From Firmicutes bacterium UBA5499 (GTDB taxonomy: Bacteria > Bacillota > DTU084): DNA of 6,620 bases. Of this stretch, positions 1-6,620 are shown one piece after another. Below the pieces are notes generated by a model that saw nothing but the letters and a program-made list of their open reading frames with translations, did not search any database and was not told the origin of the DNA. How positions within the stretch are numbered: the stretch's first letter is position 1; each line of letters starts with the position of its first letter. The translations under genes were made by a program, and so were the position numbers. The DNA lies in assembly GCA_002426275.1 (NCBI GenBank), contig DIPB01000071.1, forward strand, positions 433-7,052, written 5' to 3'.

Positions 1-2708
1 ACGCCGCCGGTGTGGAAGGTGCGCATGGTCAGCTGGGTTCCGGGCTCGCCTATGGATTGAGCGGCGATGATGCCGACAGCTTCGCCGATTTCCACAAATT
101 TGCCGGTGGCCAAATTCCGGCCGTAGCATTTGCGGCAGACTCCGAAGCGGGACCGACAAGTGAGCACGCTGCGGATTTTTACTGTTTTAACGCCTGCGGC
201 CTGGATTTTCTGCGCTAATTCCTCAGTGAGCTCCTGGTCCGCTTTTGCCAGCACCTCGCCTGTCTCCGGCGCCACCACGTCCGTGACCGCGATTCTGCCA
301 ACCAACCGATCCGCCAGCGATTCGATCACCTGATCCGCGTCTTTGATGGGCCCCACTTCGATGCAATCGTCGGGACCGCAATGACAGTCCTCTTCCCGGA
401 CGATGACGTCCTGGCAGACGTCCACCAGCCTCCTGGTTAAATAACCGGAATCCGCGGTCCTCAGCGCCGTGTCGGCCAAGCCTTTCCTGGCGCCGTGGGT
501 TGAGAGGAAGTATTCCAGCACTGTCAGTCCCTCGCGGAAATTGGCTTTAATGGGAAGTTCGATGATCCTGCCCGAAGGATCCGCCATCAAGCCCCGCATG
601 CCGGCCAGCTGGCTCATCTGCTGCACGTTGCCCCGGGCGCCGGAGGTTGCCATCATATACACTGAATTGAACGGATCCTTTTGCAGGGTATCCAAAAGCG
701 CCTGCGTGGTCTGCTCTTTGGCGTCGGTCCAGATATTGATCAGGCGCTGATATCTCTCCTCGCCTGTGATCAAGCCCCGCTTATACTGCTTTTCAACCTC
801 AGTCACCTGATCTTCGGCAGCGGCTATGATCTCCTTTTTCGCTTCCGGAATGGTGATATCTGTCACGGAGATGGTAGTGCCGGAGCGGGTGGCGTACTTA
901 TAGCCCAAAGACTTCAATCTGTCCAAGAGCACGGCAGTATCCGACATGCCCAGAGCCCGATAACACTCGTCCACCAGTTTCGCCAGGCTCTTTTTGTCCA
1001 TCACCTTATCCAGAAAGCGCAATTCTTCGGGCAGCGCCTCGTTAAAGATGAAACGGCCCAGAGTGCTTTCCTGCAGCTGGCCGTGATACCGCAGCTTAAT
1101 CCTGGCGTGGTAATCCAAAAGGCCATTCTCCACGGCCAGGATCGCCTCATCCAGACCCGAAAAAGCTTTTCCTTCTCCTTTGGCGTTCTCCCGCTCCAAC
1201 GTCAGGTAATAGCAGCCCAAAACCATATCTTGGGTGGGGGTGGCGATGGGCCTGCCGTGGGCGGGCGAGAGAATATTGTTCACCGACAGCATCAAGAGCC
1301 TTGCCTCTGCTTGGGCTTCCAACGAGAGAGGCAGGTGAATTGCCATCTGGTCGCCGTCGAAGTCTGCATTATAGGCCGTACAAACCAGCGGATTAATCTT
1401 CAGGGCCCTGCCTTCCACCAGCACAGGCTCGAAAGCCTGAATGCCCAGCCTGTGGAGAGTCGGAGCTCTGTTGAGCATCACCGGATGCTCGCTGATTACT
1501 TCCTCCAAAACATCCCAAACCTCGGGTTTCACCCGCTCTACCATCCGCTTGGCGCTTTTGATATTATGGGCAAGTCCCTTGTCCACAAGCCTTTTCATCA
1601 CAAAGGGCTTAAACAGTTCAATGGCCATTTCCTTAGGCAGGCCGCACTGATGCATCTTCAGCTTCGGCCCCACCACGATCACGCTTCGTCCCGAATAATC
1701 CACGCGCTTGCCCAGCAAATTCTGGCGAAAGCGACCTTGTTTGCCTTTCAGCAAATCGCTGAGCGATTTCAGCGGCCTGTTGCCGGGACCTGTCACCGGC
1801 CTGCCGCGTCTGCCGTTATCGATCAGCGCGTCCACTGCTTCCTGCAGCATGCGTTTTTCGTTGCGCACGATGATATCGGGAGCTTCCAGCTCCAGGAGCT
1901 TCTTCAGCCGGTTGTTGCGATTGATCACCCGCCGGTAGAGATCGTTCAGATCCGAAGTGGCAAACCTACCGCCGTCCAGCTGCACCATGGGTCGCAGCTC
2001 CGGCGGGATCACAGGGATCACATCCATGATCATCCACTCGGGCCTGTTGCCGGACTTATGGAAGGCTTCCGCAACCTCCAGTCTCCTGAGGGCGCGGATC
2101 TTCCGCTGTCCCGTGGAATCCGCGATTTCCGACCGCAGCTGCTGGCACAGCTCTTCTGGATCGATCTCCTCCAAGAGCTTTTTCACGGCCTCGGCGCCCA
2201 TGCCCGCCTTAAAGCCGTCGCCGTATTTCTCCCTGCACTCCCTGTATTCGGCCTCGGTAAGCAGCTGTTTGGCAACCAGCGACGTATCGCCGGGATCTAA
2301 CACGATATATGAGGCAAAGTAGATTACCTTTTCCAGCGTCCTGGGGCTGATGTCCATCAGCAGCCCCATACGGCTGGGAATCCCTTTGAGAAACCAGATG
2401 TGAGAGACCGGACAGGCAAGTTCGATGTGTCCCATCCGCTCTCTGCGCACTTTGGCCCGGGTGACCTCGACGCCGCAGCGATCGCAGATCACGCCTTTAT
2501 AGCGAACTCTTTTATATTTACCGCAGTGGCACTCCCAGTCCTTGGTGGGTCCGAAGATCTTCTCGCAAAACAAGCCTTCGCGCTCAGGCTTCAGCGTCCT
2601 GTAATTGATGGTCTCTGGCTTCTTGACCTCACCGCTGGACCAAGAACGAATCTGTTCAGGGGAGGCCAACGCAATTCTTATATTGTCAAAGTTGTTCACA
2701 TCCAACAT
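1..2708 (-). CDS. rpoC: DNA-directed RNA polymerase subunit beta-prime, 3' end missing (runs off the left edge)
   Basis: This is the catalytic beta-prime subunit of RNA polymerase. I translated the whole minus-strand frame: 902 codons plus two bases with no stop. It starts at an ATG ([14 protein letters not shown], the usual Firmicute N-terminus). The N-terminal zinc ribbon has Cys60, Cys62, Cys75 and Cys78. The clamp and lid region follows (about residues 80-330), then the active-site loop NADFDGD at 447-453, whose Asp449, Asp451 and Asp453 hold the catalytic magnesium. The bridge helix is near 728-765 ([19 protein letters not shown]). The second zinc site is built by a Cys at 775 or 777 with Cys851, Cys858 and Cys861. 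The frame ends in the first trigger-loop helix, with MRTFHTGG just before the edge. About 280-300 residues are probably missing, judging from Firmicute RpoC of about 1200 residues. It lies 5 bases after rpoB and is surely co-transcribed. One oddity is an extra Cys-rich stretch at 775-782. Confidence 0.98.
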   Translation of the reverse strand, partial: MLDVNNFDNIRIALASPEQIRSWSSGEVKKPETINYRTLKPEREGLFCEKIFGPTKDWECHCGKYKRVRYKGVICDRCGVEVTRAKVRRERMGHIELACPVSHIWFLKGIPSRMGLLMDISPRTLEKVIYFASYIVLDPGDTSLVAKQLLTEAEYRECREKYGDGFKAGMGAEAVKKLLEEIDPEELCQQLRSEIADSTGQRKIRALRRLEVAEAFHKSGNRPEWMIMDVIPVIPPELRPMVQLDGGRFATSDLNDLYRRVINRNNRLKKLLELEAPDIIVRNEKRMLQEAVDALIDNGRRGRPVTGPGNRPLKSLSDLLKGKQGRFRQNLLGKRVDYSGRSVIVVGPKLKMHQCGLPKEMAIELFKPFVMKRLVDKGLAHNIKSAKRMVERVKPEVWDVLEEVISEHPVMLNRAPTLHRLGIQAFEPVLVEGRALKINPLVCTAYNADFDGDQMAIHLPLSLEAQAEARLLMLSVNNILSPAHGRPIATPTQDMVLGCYYLTLERENAKGEGKAFSGLDEAILAVENGLLDYHARIKLRYHGQLQESTLGRFIFNEALPEELRFLDKVMDKKSLAKLVDECYRALGMSDTAVLLDRLKSLGYKYATRSGTTISVTDITIPEAKKEIIAAAEDQVTEVEKQYKRGLITGEERYQRLINIWTDAKEQTTQALLDTLQKDPFNSVYMMATSGARGNVQQMSQLAGMRGLMADPSGRIIELPIKANFREGLTVLEYFLSTHGARKGLADTALRTADSGYLTRRLVDVCQDVIVREEDCHCGPDDCIEVGPIKDADQVIESLADRLVGRIAVTDVVAPETGEVLAKADQELTEELAQKIQAAGVKTVKIRSVLTCRSRFGVCRKCYGRNLATGKFVEIGEAVGIIAAQSIGEPGTQLTMRTFHTGG

Positions 2709-2713
2709 TCACC

Positions 2714-5700
2714 CTACCCCCTGTCTTCGTCGCTATGCTCCGAATCCTCCGCTGCCTCAGAGGCGAAATCTTCTTCCTCTTCGGCGGCCGGGCGCGTTTT
2801 CTTATCCGCCGCCTTTGACGCTTTCTTAGTCAGCGTCCGGAGGTCATGGCTGTCTTCGTCGCTTTCTGCCGCCGGCACTTCCAGCTCTGCTGAGTCGTCT
2901 TCGTCGTAATCGGCGACGAATTCATCGCCGGGATAGTCCTGTTCTTCTTCATCCGGCTCCGCCTCGTCTTCATCCTCGGCGTCCCCGTCTGCGTCGCGTT
3001 CTTTTCTTTTTTCAGGCAGCCCTTCCTGGCCAAGCAAATCCAAACCCAATTCCCTGGCCATCTGCCCGACTTCTTCGTCTTCTTCCTTGATTTCGATTTC
3101 TTCTTGTTCTTCCGAGAGCACTCTCACGTCCAAAGCCAGGCTCTGCAGTTCCTTGATTAAAACCTTGAAAGACTCCGGCACTCCCGGCTCGGGAATGTTT
3201 TCGCCTTTGACTATAGCCTCGTAGGTTTTCACCCTGCCCACGATATCGTCGCTTTTCACGGTGAGCATCTCCTGCAGGGTATAGGCTGCGCCGTAAGCTT
3301 CCAGCGCCCACACTTCCATCTCTCCGAACCTCTGGCCGCCAAACTGGGCTTTGCCGCCCAAGGGCTGCTGGGTGACCAAAGAGTAAGGCCCAGTGGAGCG
3401 GGCGTGAATCTTATCGTCCACCAAGTGCGCCAGCTTCAGCATATACACATAGCCCACGGTAACTCTGCGCTCGAACTGCTGGCCGGTTCTGCCGTCGTAG
3501 AGCACAGCTTTGCCATCCCGGGGCAATTTTGCCTCTTCCAGCGTCTGGAGCACATCGTCTTCAATGGCCCCGTCAAAGACCGGAGTTGCGATCTTGATCC
3601 CCAAAGCCTTGGCAGCCCAGCCCAGGTGAGTTTCCAACACCTGCCCGATGTTCATCCGGGAAGGCACTCCCAAGGGATTGAGCACGATTTCCACAGGTGT
3701 GCCGTCTTCCAAAAAGGGCATGTCTTCCATGGGAAGAATTCTGGAAATAACGCCCTTGTTTCCATGCCGGCCGGCCATTTTATCTCCTTCGGAAATCTTC
3801 CGTTTTTGGGCCACATAGACCCTAACCAGCCTATTGACTCCCGGAGGCAGCTCGTCGCCGTTCTCACGCATGAAAACCTTCACGTCCACCACTTTGCCGC
3901 CTTCGCCGTGGGGGACTTTCAGGGACGTGTCCCTCACTTCCCGGGCTTTTTCCCCGAAGATGGCGCGCAGCAGGCGCTCTTCCGCGGTGAGCTCAGTCTC
4001 GCCCTTGGGCGTAACCTTTCCCACCAGGATATCTCCGGTCTGCACTTCCGCCCCGACGCGAATGATGCCCCGCTCATCCAAATCTTTCAGCGCGTCTTCG
4101 CCCACGTTGGGGATATCGCGCGTGATCTCCTCGGCGCCCAATTTGGTATCTCGGGCGTCGCACTCATACTCTTCGATGTGAATGGAGGTGAAGACATCGT
4201 CTTGGACCAGCTTTTCGCTGATCAGAATGGCATCCTCGTAATTATAGCCTTCCCAGGGCATAAAGGCCACCAGCACGTTACGGCCCAAAGCAAGCTCGCC
4301 ATAATCCGTGGAAGGGCCGTCTGCCAGCACGTCACCGGCTTTGACTTTCTCTCCCTGCTTGACAACAGGGCGCTGGTTAATGCACGTTCCCTGGTTGGAG
4401 CGCCGGAACTTCAAGAGAGGGTAACGCGCCTCTTTGCCGTCTTCGGTCTCCAGCACCACCAAATCCGAGACCACCTTCTTGACGACGCCGTCTTGTTCGG
4501 CAACCACCACAGCGCCTGAATCCACAGCCGCCCGGTACTCCATGCCCGTGCCCACAAGGGGCGAGTCCGTGCGCAGAAGCGGCACGGCCTGCCGCTGCAT
4601 GTTGGCTCCCATCAGCGCTCTGTTGGCATCGTCGTTTTCCAGGAAAGGAATCAAGGCTGTGGCCACAGATACGGTCTGCTTTGGCGAAACATCCATGAAA
4701 TCAACTTCCGAAGGCGCAACCAACAAGATCTCGTCTTTATAGCGGGCTGAAACCTGTTGGTTTTCAAAGGCGCCGTCCTCGGTGAAGAGCTCATTAGCCT
4801 GGGCCACCACATAGTTATCCTCAATATCGGCCGTCAGGTAAACAATCTCATCCGTAACCTTACCGTCCACCACTTTCCTGTACGGAGTCTCGATAAATCC
4901 GTACTCGTTAACCCGGGCAAACGTACACAAGGAGCCGATGAGTCCGATATTCGGCCCTTCGGGCGTCTCGATGGGACACATTCTCCCGTAGTGAGAGTGG
5001 TGCACGTCGCGCACTTCAAAGCCGGCTCTCTCGCGGCTGAGGCCTCCCGGCCCCAAGGCGCTGAGCCTTCTTTTATGAGTGAGCTCAGCCAGCGGGTTGG
5101 TCTGATCCATGAACTGGGACAGCTGGCTGCTGCCAAAGAATTCTTTAATGGCAGCCACCGCCGGTCTGATATTGATCAAATTCTGCGGCGTAATGGCATC
5201 TGCGTCCGGCTGGATGCTCATCCGCTCCCGCACGACCCGCTCCATTCTGGACAGACCGATGCGGAACTGATTCTGCAGCAGCTCGCCTACAGATTTCAGC
5301 CTCCTGTTGCCAAGATGGTCGATATCGTCCGTGGTGCCGTATCCTGCCATCAAATCCACCAGGTAATTGACCACAGCCGCCACATCTTCCGGCGTGAGGG
5401 TATGCAAATCCAGCGAAGGGGCGCCATTGGTGATGGCTTTGATGACTTTGCCGTCCTCTCCCTGAATAAAGACCTCAGACACATTCTGCCGCTCCAGCTC
5501 ATCCAAAAGCTGATTATCAACCCTGGTGCCGGCCGCGGCCAGAGTCCGGCCTTCCCAGCCGATGTCTTGGGCCAATTCCCGGCCCTTAATCCGATCTCGC
5601 AGCCTCAGCTTGTTGTTGAGCTTATATCTGCCCACGGCCGCCAGATCATAGCGTTTAGGATCTGTAAATAACGATTCAAAGAGGCTGCGCGCGCCCTCGG

Positions 5701-6436
5701 CAGTCGGCGGTTCGCCGGGCCGCAGGCGCTTATAGATTTCAATTAAAGCGTCTTCCTGATTGTGGGTGTTATCCCGCTCCATGGTATTGCGAATGTATTC
5801 GCTTTCAGCGAACAGTTCCAAAAGCTTATGATCCGTACCATAACCAAGCGCCCGCAGGAGCGTTGTGGCGGGGAGCTTCCGGGTCCTGTCCACCCGCACG
5901 TAGATCACTTCGTTGGCATCGGTCTCAAATTCCAGCCAGGCTCCGCGATTAGGGATCATATTGGCTGTGAAGAGATTACGCTCATTCGCATCCTTAACTC
6001 GATCAAAATAAGCGCCCGGAGAGCGCACCAGCTGACTGACCACAGCCCTCTCCGCGCCGTTGATGATGAAAGTGCCAGCCTTGGTCATCAGAGGAAAGTC
6101 TCCCATGAAGACCTCAGACTCCTGCACTTCGCCTGTTTCCTTGTTCATCAGGCGCACTTTCACCCGCAAGGGGGCCGCATATGTAGCGTCCCGTTCCTTG
6201 CATTCCTCAACCTCATATTTCGGTTCGCCAAGGGAATAGTCCACGAATTCCAAAGACAAATTGCCGGTAAAGTCTTGGATCGGAGAAATATCGTGGAAGG
6301 TATCTTTGAGCCCTTTTTCCATAAACCAGCGATAAGATTTGCGCTGAATTTCAACCAAATCGGGTATGTCTAGAATCTCTTCGATTCGGGAATAGCTGCG
6401 TCTCTGTTTCTTGCCATAGTTGACAATATGGGCCAT
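2714..6436 (-). CDS. rpoB: DNA-directed RNA polymerase subunit beta, complete
   Basis: This is the beta subunit of core RNA polymerase, which with RpoC forms the active-site cleft. The protein has 1240 residues from the chosen ATG ([18 protein letters not shown]). That start has a good ribosome binding site 6 bases upstream and matches where RpoB homologues begin; an in-frame ATG 27 bases earlier has none. Protrusion and lobe occupy about residues 15-430. The fork and rifampicin region is at 435-461, followed by [17 protein letters not shown]. The hybrid-binding part holds WEGYNYED (Glu734, Asp735) and [10 protein letters not shown], whose Lys886 and Lys894 match E. coli Lys1065 and Lys1073. 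The clamp and anchor segment follows ([20 protein letters not shown], about 1006-1025). The conserved body ends near 1107 and is followed by a long acidic tail. The protein is somewhat longer than B. subtilis RpoB (about 1190 residues), and the excess lies mostly in this tail. The frame is intact, with no insertions of the E. coli type. Confidence 0.98.
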   Translation of the reverse strand: MAHIVNYGKKQRRSYSRIEEILDIPDLVEIQRKSYRWFMEKGLKDTFHDISPIQDFTGNLSLEFVDYSLGEPKYEVEECKERDATYAAPLRVKVRLMNKETGEVQESEVFMGDFPLMTKAGTFIINGAERAVVSQLVRSPGAYFDRVKDANERNLFTANMIPNRGAWLEFETDANEVIYVRVDRTRKLPATTLLRALGYGTDHKLLELFAESEYIRNTMERDNTHNQEDALIEIYKRLRPGEPPTAEGARSLFESLFTDPKRYDLAAVGRYKLNNKLRLRDRIKGRELAQDIGWEGRTLAAAGTRVDNQLLDELERQNVSEVFIQGEDGKVIKAITNGAPSLDLHTLTPEDVAAVVNYLVDLMAGYGTTDDIDHLGNRRLKSVGELLQNQFRIGLSRMERVVRERMSIQPDADAITPQNLINIRPAVAAIKEFFGSSQLSQFMDQTNPLAELTHKRRLSALGPGGLSRERAGFEVRDVHHSHYGRMCPIETPEGPNIGLIGSLCTFARVNEYGFIETPYRKVVDGKVTDEIVYLTADIEDNYVVAQANELFTEDGAFENQQVSARYKDEILLVAPSEVDFMDVSPKQTVSVATALIPFLENDDANRALMGANMQRQAVPLLRTDSPLVGTGMEYRAAVDSGAVVVAEQDGVVKKVVSDLVVLETEDGKEARYPLLKFRRSNQGTCINQRPVVKQGEKVKAGDVLADGPSTDYGELALGRNVLVAFMPWEGYNYEDAILISEKLVQDDVFTSIHIEEYECDARDTKLGAEEITRDIPNVGEDALKDLDERGIIRVGAEVQTGDILVGKVTPKGETELTAEERLLRAIFGEKAREVRDTSLKVPHGEGGKVVDVKVFMRENGDELPPGVNRLVRVYVAQKRKISEGDKMAGRHGNKGVISRILPMEDMPFLEDGTPVEIVLNPLGVPSRMNIGQVLETHLGWAAKALGIKIATPVFDGAIEDDVLQTLEEAKLPRDGKAVLYDGRTGQQFERRVTVGYVYMLKLAHLVDDKIHARSTGPYSLVTQQPLGGKAQFGGQRFGEMEVWALEAYGAAYTLQEMLTVKSDDIVGRVKTYEAIVKGENIPEPGVPESFKVLIKELQSLALDVRVLSEEQEEIEIKEEDEEVGQMARELGLDLLGQEGLPEKRKERDADGDAEDEDEAEPDEEEQDYPGDEFVADYDEDDSAELEVPAAESDEDSHDLRTLTKKASKAADKKTRPAAEEEEDFASEAAEDSEHSDEDRG
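2717..2722 (-). promoter_or_regulatory. Ribosome binding site of rpoC, overlapping the end of rpoB
   Basis: On the minus strand AGGGGG lies in the last codons of rpoB, immediately before its TAG stop, and ends 8 bases before the rpoC ATG. A second purine run (AGGGTG) spans the stop but sits too close to the ATG. The arrangement supports the ATG at 2706-2708 as the rpoC start. It also suggests that ribosomes finishing rpoB help to initiate rpoC (translational coupling), which would keep the two subunits in step. Confidence 0.75.
2717..3013 (-). other. Acidic, low-complexity C-terminal tail of RpoB
   Basis: The last 99 codons of rpoB encode a probably disordered tail. I count 43 Asp or Glu among 99 residues. 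Acidic blocks ([31 protein letters not shown]) are broken by a short basic patch ([14 protein letters not shown]). Firmicute RpoB proteins commonly end in an acidic tail after the LSxxxEEIE motif, but in B. subtilis it is only about 50 residues; here about 125 residues follow that motif. The segment has no recognisable fold, and its function is unknown to me. Confidence 0.85.
5054..5134 (-). other. Rifampicin-resistance-determining region of rpoB (susceptible-type residues)
   Basis: These 27 codons correspond to E. coli RpoB residues 507-533 and line the rifampicin pocket. The three main resistance positions carry the susceptible residues: Asp444 (E. coli Asp516), His454 (His526) and Ser459 (Ser531). 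Differences from E. coli, such as Thr for Asn518, Ala for Ser522 and Leu for Ile524, are the usual Firmicute residues. Susceptibility of the enzyme is an inference from sequence; uptake or drug modification cannot be judged here. Confidence 0.9.
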
Positions 6437-6442
6437 TTCCGT

Positions 6443-6448
6443 CTCCTC
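6443..6448 (-). promoter_or_regulatory. Ribosome binding site of rpoB
   Basis: On the minus strand GAGGAG lies 6 bases before the ATG at 6434-6436, within a longer purine-rich run (AGAGGTGAGGAGACGGAA). This decides the start: the in-frame ATG at 6461-6463 is preceded by a pyrimidine-rich stretch with no Shine-Dalgarno match and would add only MRTRGEETE, in which the true binding site would be translated. Confidence 0.85.
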
Positions 6449-6468
6449 ACCTCTTGTTCGCATGCTTT

Positions 6469-6524
6469 AAAAAGAAAAAAAAGGTATGGCAAAAGACAAG
6501 GCTACCCCCTGAGCCTTGTTTACC
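6469..6524 (-). terminator. Terminator-like hairpin in the rpoB leader (possible attenuator)
   Basis: In the minus-strand transcript ACAAGGCU (6512-6519) and AGCCUUGU (6496-6503) form a perfect 8-bp stem with an 8-base loop. A lower 4-bp stem, GGUA (6521-6524) with UACC (6483-6486), is separated from it by a 1-by-9 internal loop. It abuts a U-tract of eight U, one C and five U (6469-6482). The hairpin lies downstream of the promoter and about 33 bases before the rpoB ribosome binding site. It could therefore terminate read-through from upstream genes or attenuate rpoBC itself. The large internal loop makes efficient intrinsic termination uncertain; a plain leader stem is the alternative. Confidence 0.45.
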
Positions 6525-6561
6525 AAAGCCGGACAAAATCCTTATACTTAAGCGATTTACT

Positions 6562-6590
6562 ATTTTACCATATTCCCCCGTGCAAGTCAA
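6562..6590 (-). promoter_or_regulatory. Sigma-A (sigma-70 type) promoter of rpoBC
   Basis: On the minus strand the -35 element TTGACT (6585-6590) and the -10 element TAAAAT (6562-6567) are separated by exactly 17 bases. TGG directly precedes the -10, giving an extended -10 motif. Each hexamer has one mismatch to consensus. An A/T-rich stretch (AAAAAAATTAA, 6595-6605) sits at about -40 to -50, where an UP element would contact the alpha subunits. Transcription should start near 6555-6556, leaving a 5' leader of about 120 bases. This is a strong promoter by sequence. Read-through from genes upstream of the window (rplJL in most bacteria) is also possible. Confidence 0.85.
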
Positions 6591-6620
6591 CACCTTAATT
6601 TTTTTGGTCGCGTCAAGTAA

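Larger units (their letters stand above)
6437..6620 (-). other. Non-coding leader and intergenic region upstream of rpoB
   Basis: This AT-rich stretch holds the promoter, the leader hairpin, the U-tract and the rpoB ribosome binding site. I see no gene in it. The neighbour expected here in many bacteria (rplL, or a small methyltransferase gene in Bacillus) is not visible within the 184 bases, so its identity is unknown. A minus-strand frame is open from the edge to a TGA at 6447-6449, but it has no start codon and would include a run of phenylalanines from the U-tract, so I treat it as chance. Confidence 0.8.

Noticed and set aside
681..2300. Plus-strand open frame of 539 codons
   Set aside because: It lies wholly antisense to rpoC, whose frame is intact with all catalytic motifs. 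The predicted protein is rich in His, Gln and Leu with no recognisable domain, as expected from the complement of a codon-biased gene.
2714..3120. Possible frameshift or degenerate end of rpoB, given the odd acidic composition
   Set aside because: The frame stays open and ends 5 bases before rpoC with a proper ribosome binding site; acidic tails are typical of Firmicute RpoB, so the composition is real.
3404..4519. Plus-strand open frame of 371 codons
   Set aside because: Antisense shadow of the most conserved part of rpoB; no family resemblance and the same His- and Gln-rich composition.
4757..5671. Plus-strand open frame of 304 codons
   Set aside because: Antisense to rpoB across the rifampicin region; no recognisable domain or promoter context.
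5762..6373. Plus-strand open frame of 203 codons
   Set aside because: Antisense to the N-terminal part of rpoB; explained by codon bias of the real gene.
6437..6463. In-frame upstream ATG extending RpoB by nine residues (MRTRGEETE)
   Set aside because: It has no ribosome binding site, homologues do not have the extension, and the strong GAGGAG element lies between the two ATGs.
6611..6616. Second -35-like hexamer (TTGACG on the minus strand)
   Set aside because: No -10-like sequence lies at 15-19 bases from it; the A-tract there fits better as an UP element of the main promoter.
6447..6620. Open minus-strand frame from the window edge to a TGA, possibly the end of an upstream gene
   Set aside because: The frame has no start codon, includes the promoter and a run of Phe codons from the U-tract, and does not resemble an RplL C-terminus.

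Overview
The window carries one transcription unit on the minus strand: the start of the RNA polymerase core operon, rpoB-rpoC. Reading leftward from position 6620 there is a 184-base non-coding leader with a near-consensus housekeeping promoter and a terminator-like hairpin, then a complete rpoB (beta subunit, 1240 codons plus stop), a 5-base gap, and the first 902 codons of rpoC (beta-prime subunit). rpoC runs off the left edge in the middle of the trigger loop. No coding region on the plus strand is credible; all long plus-strand open frames lie antisense to rpoB or rpoC.

The organism looks like a member of the Bacillota (Firmicutes), most likely Clostridia, possibly a Peptococcaceae-like lineage. 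The grounds are the RpoC N-terminus ([20 protein letters not shown]), the Bacillus-type rifampicin region of RpoB ([15 protein letters not shown]), the first RpoC zinc site at residues 60/62/75/78, the short RpoB body without the large E. coli insertions, strong purine-rich ribosome binding sites and a sigma-A-type promoter. Base composition looks intermediate in the genes and AT-rich in the leader. The species cannot be named from this window.

The two proteins together form the catalytic core of RNA polymerase. RpoB supplies the rifampicin pocket, the fork loop and the conserved lysines at the active site. RpoC supplies the NADFDGD magnesium loop, the bridge helix, two zinc sites and the start of the trigger loop. 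Both frames are intact and show the expected key residues, so this is a functional housekeeping locus and not a pseudogene or mobile region.

Points worth a second look are modest: a possible attenuator with two mutually exclusive stems in the rpoB leader, an unusually long acidic C-terminal tail on RpoB, and an apparent two-residue insertion that makes a Cys-His-Cys at the second zinc site of RpoC. I found no new multi-gene system.
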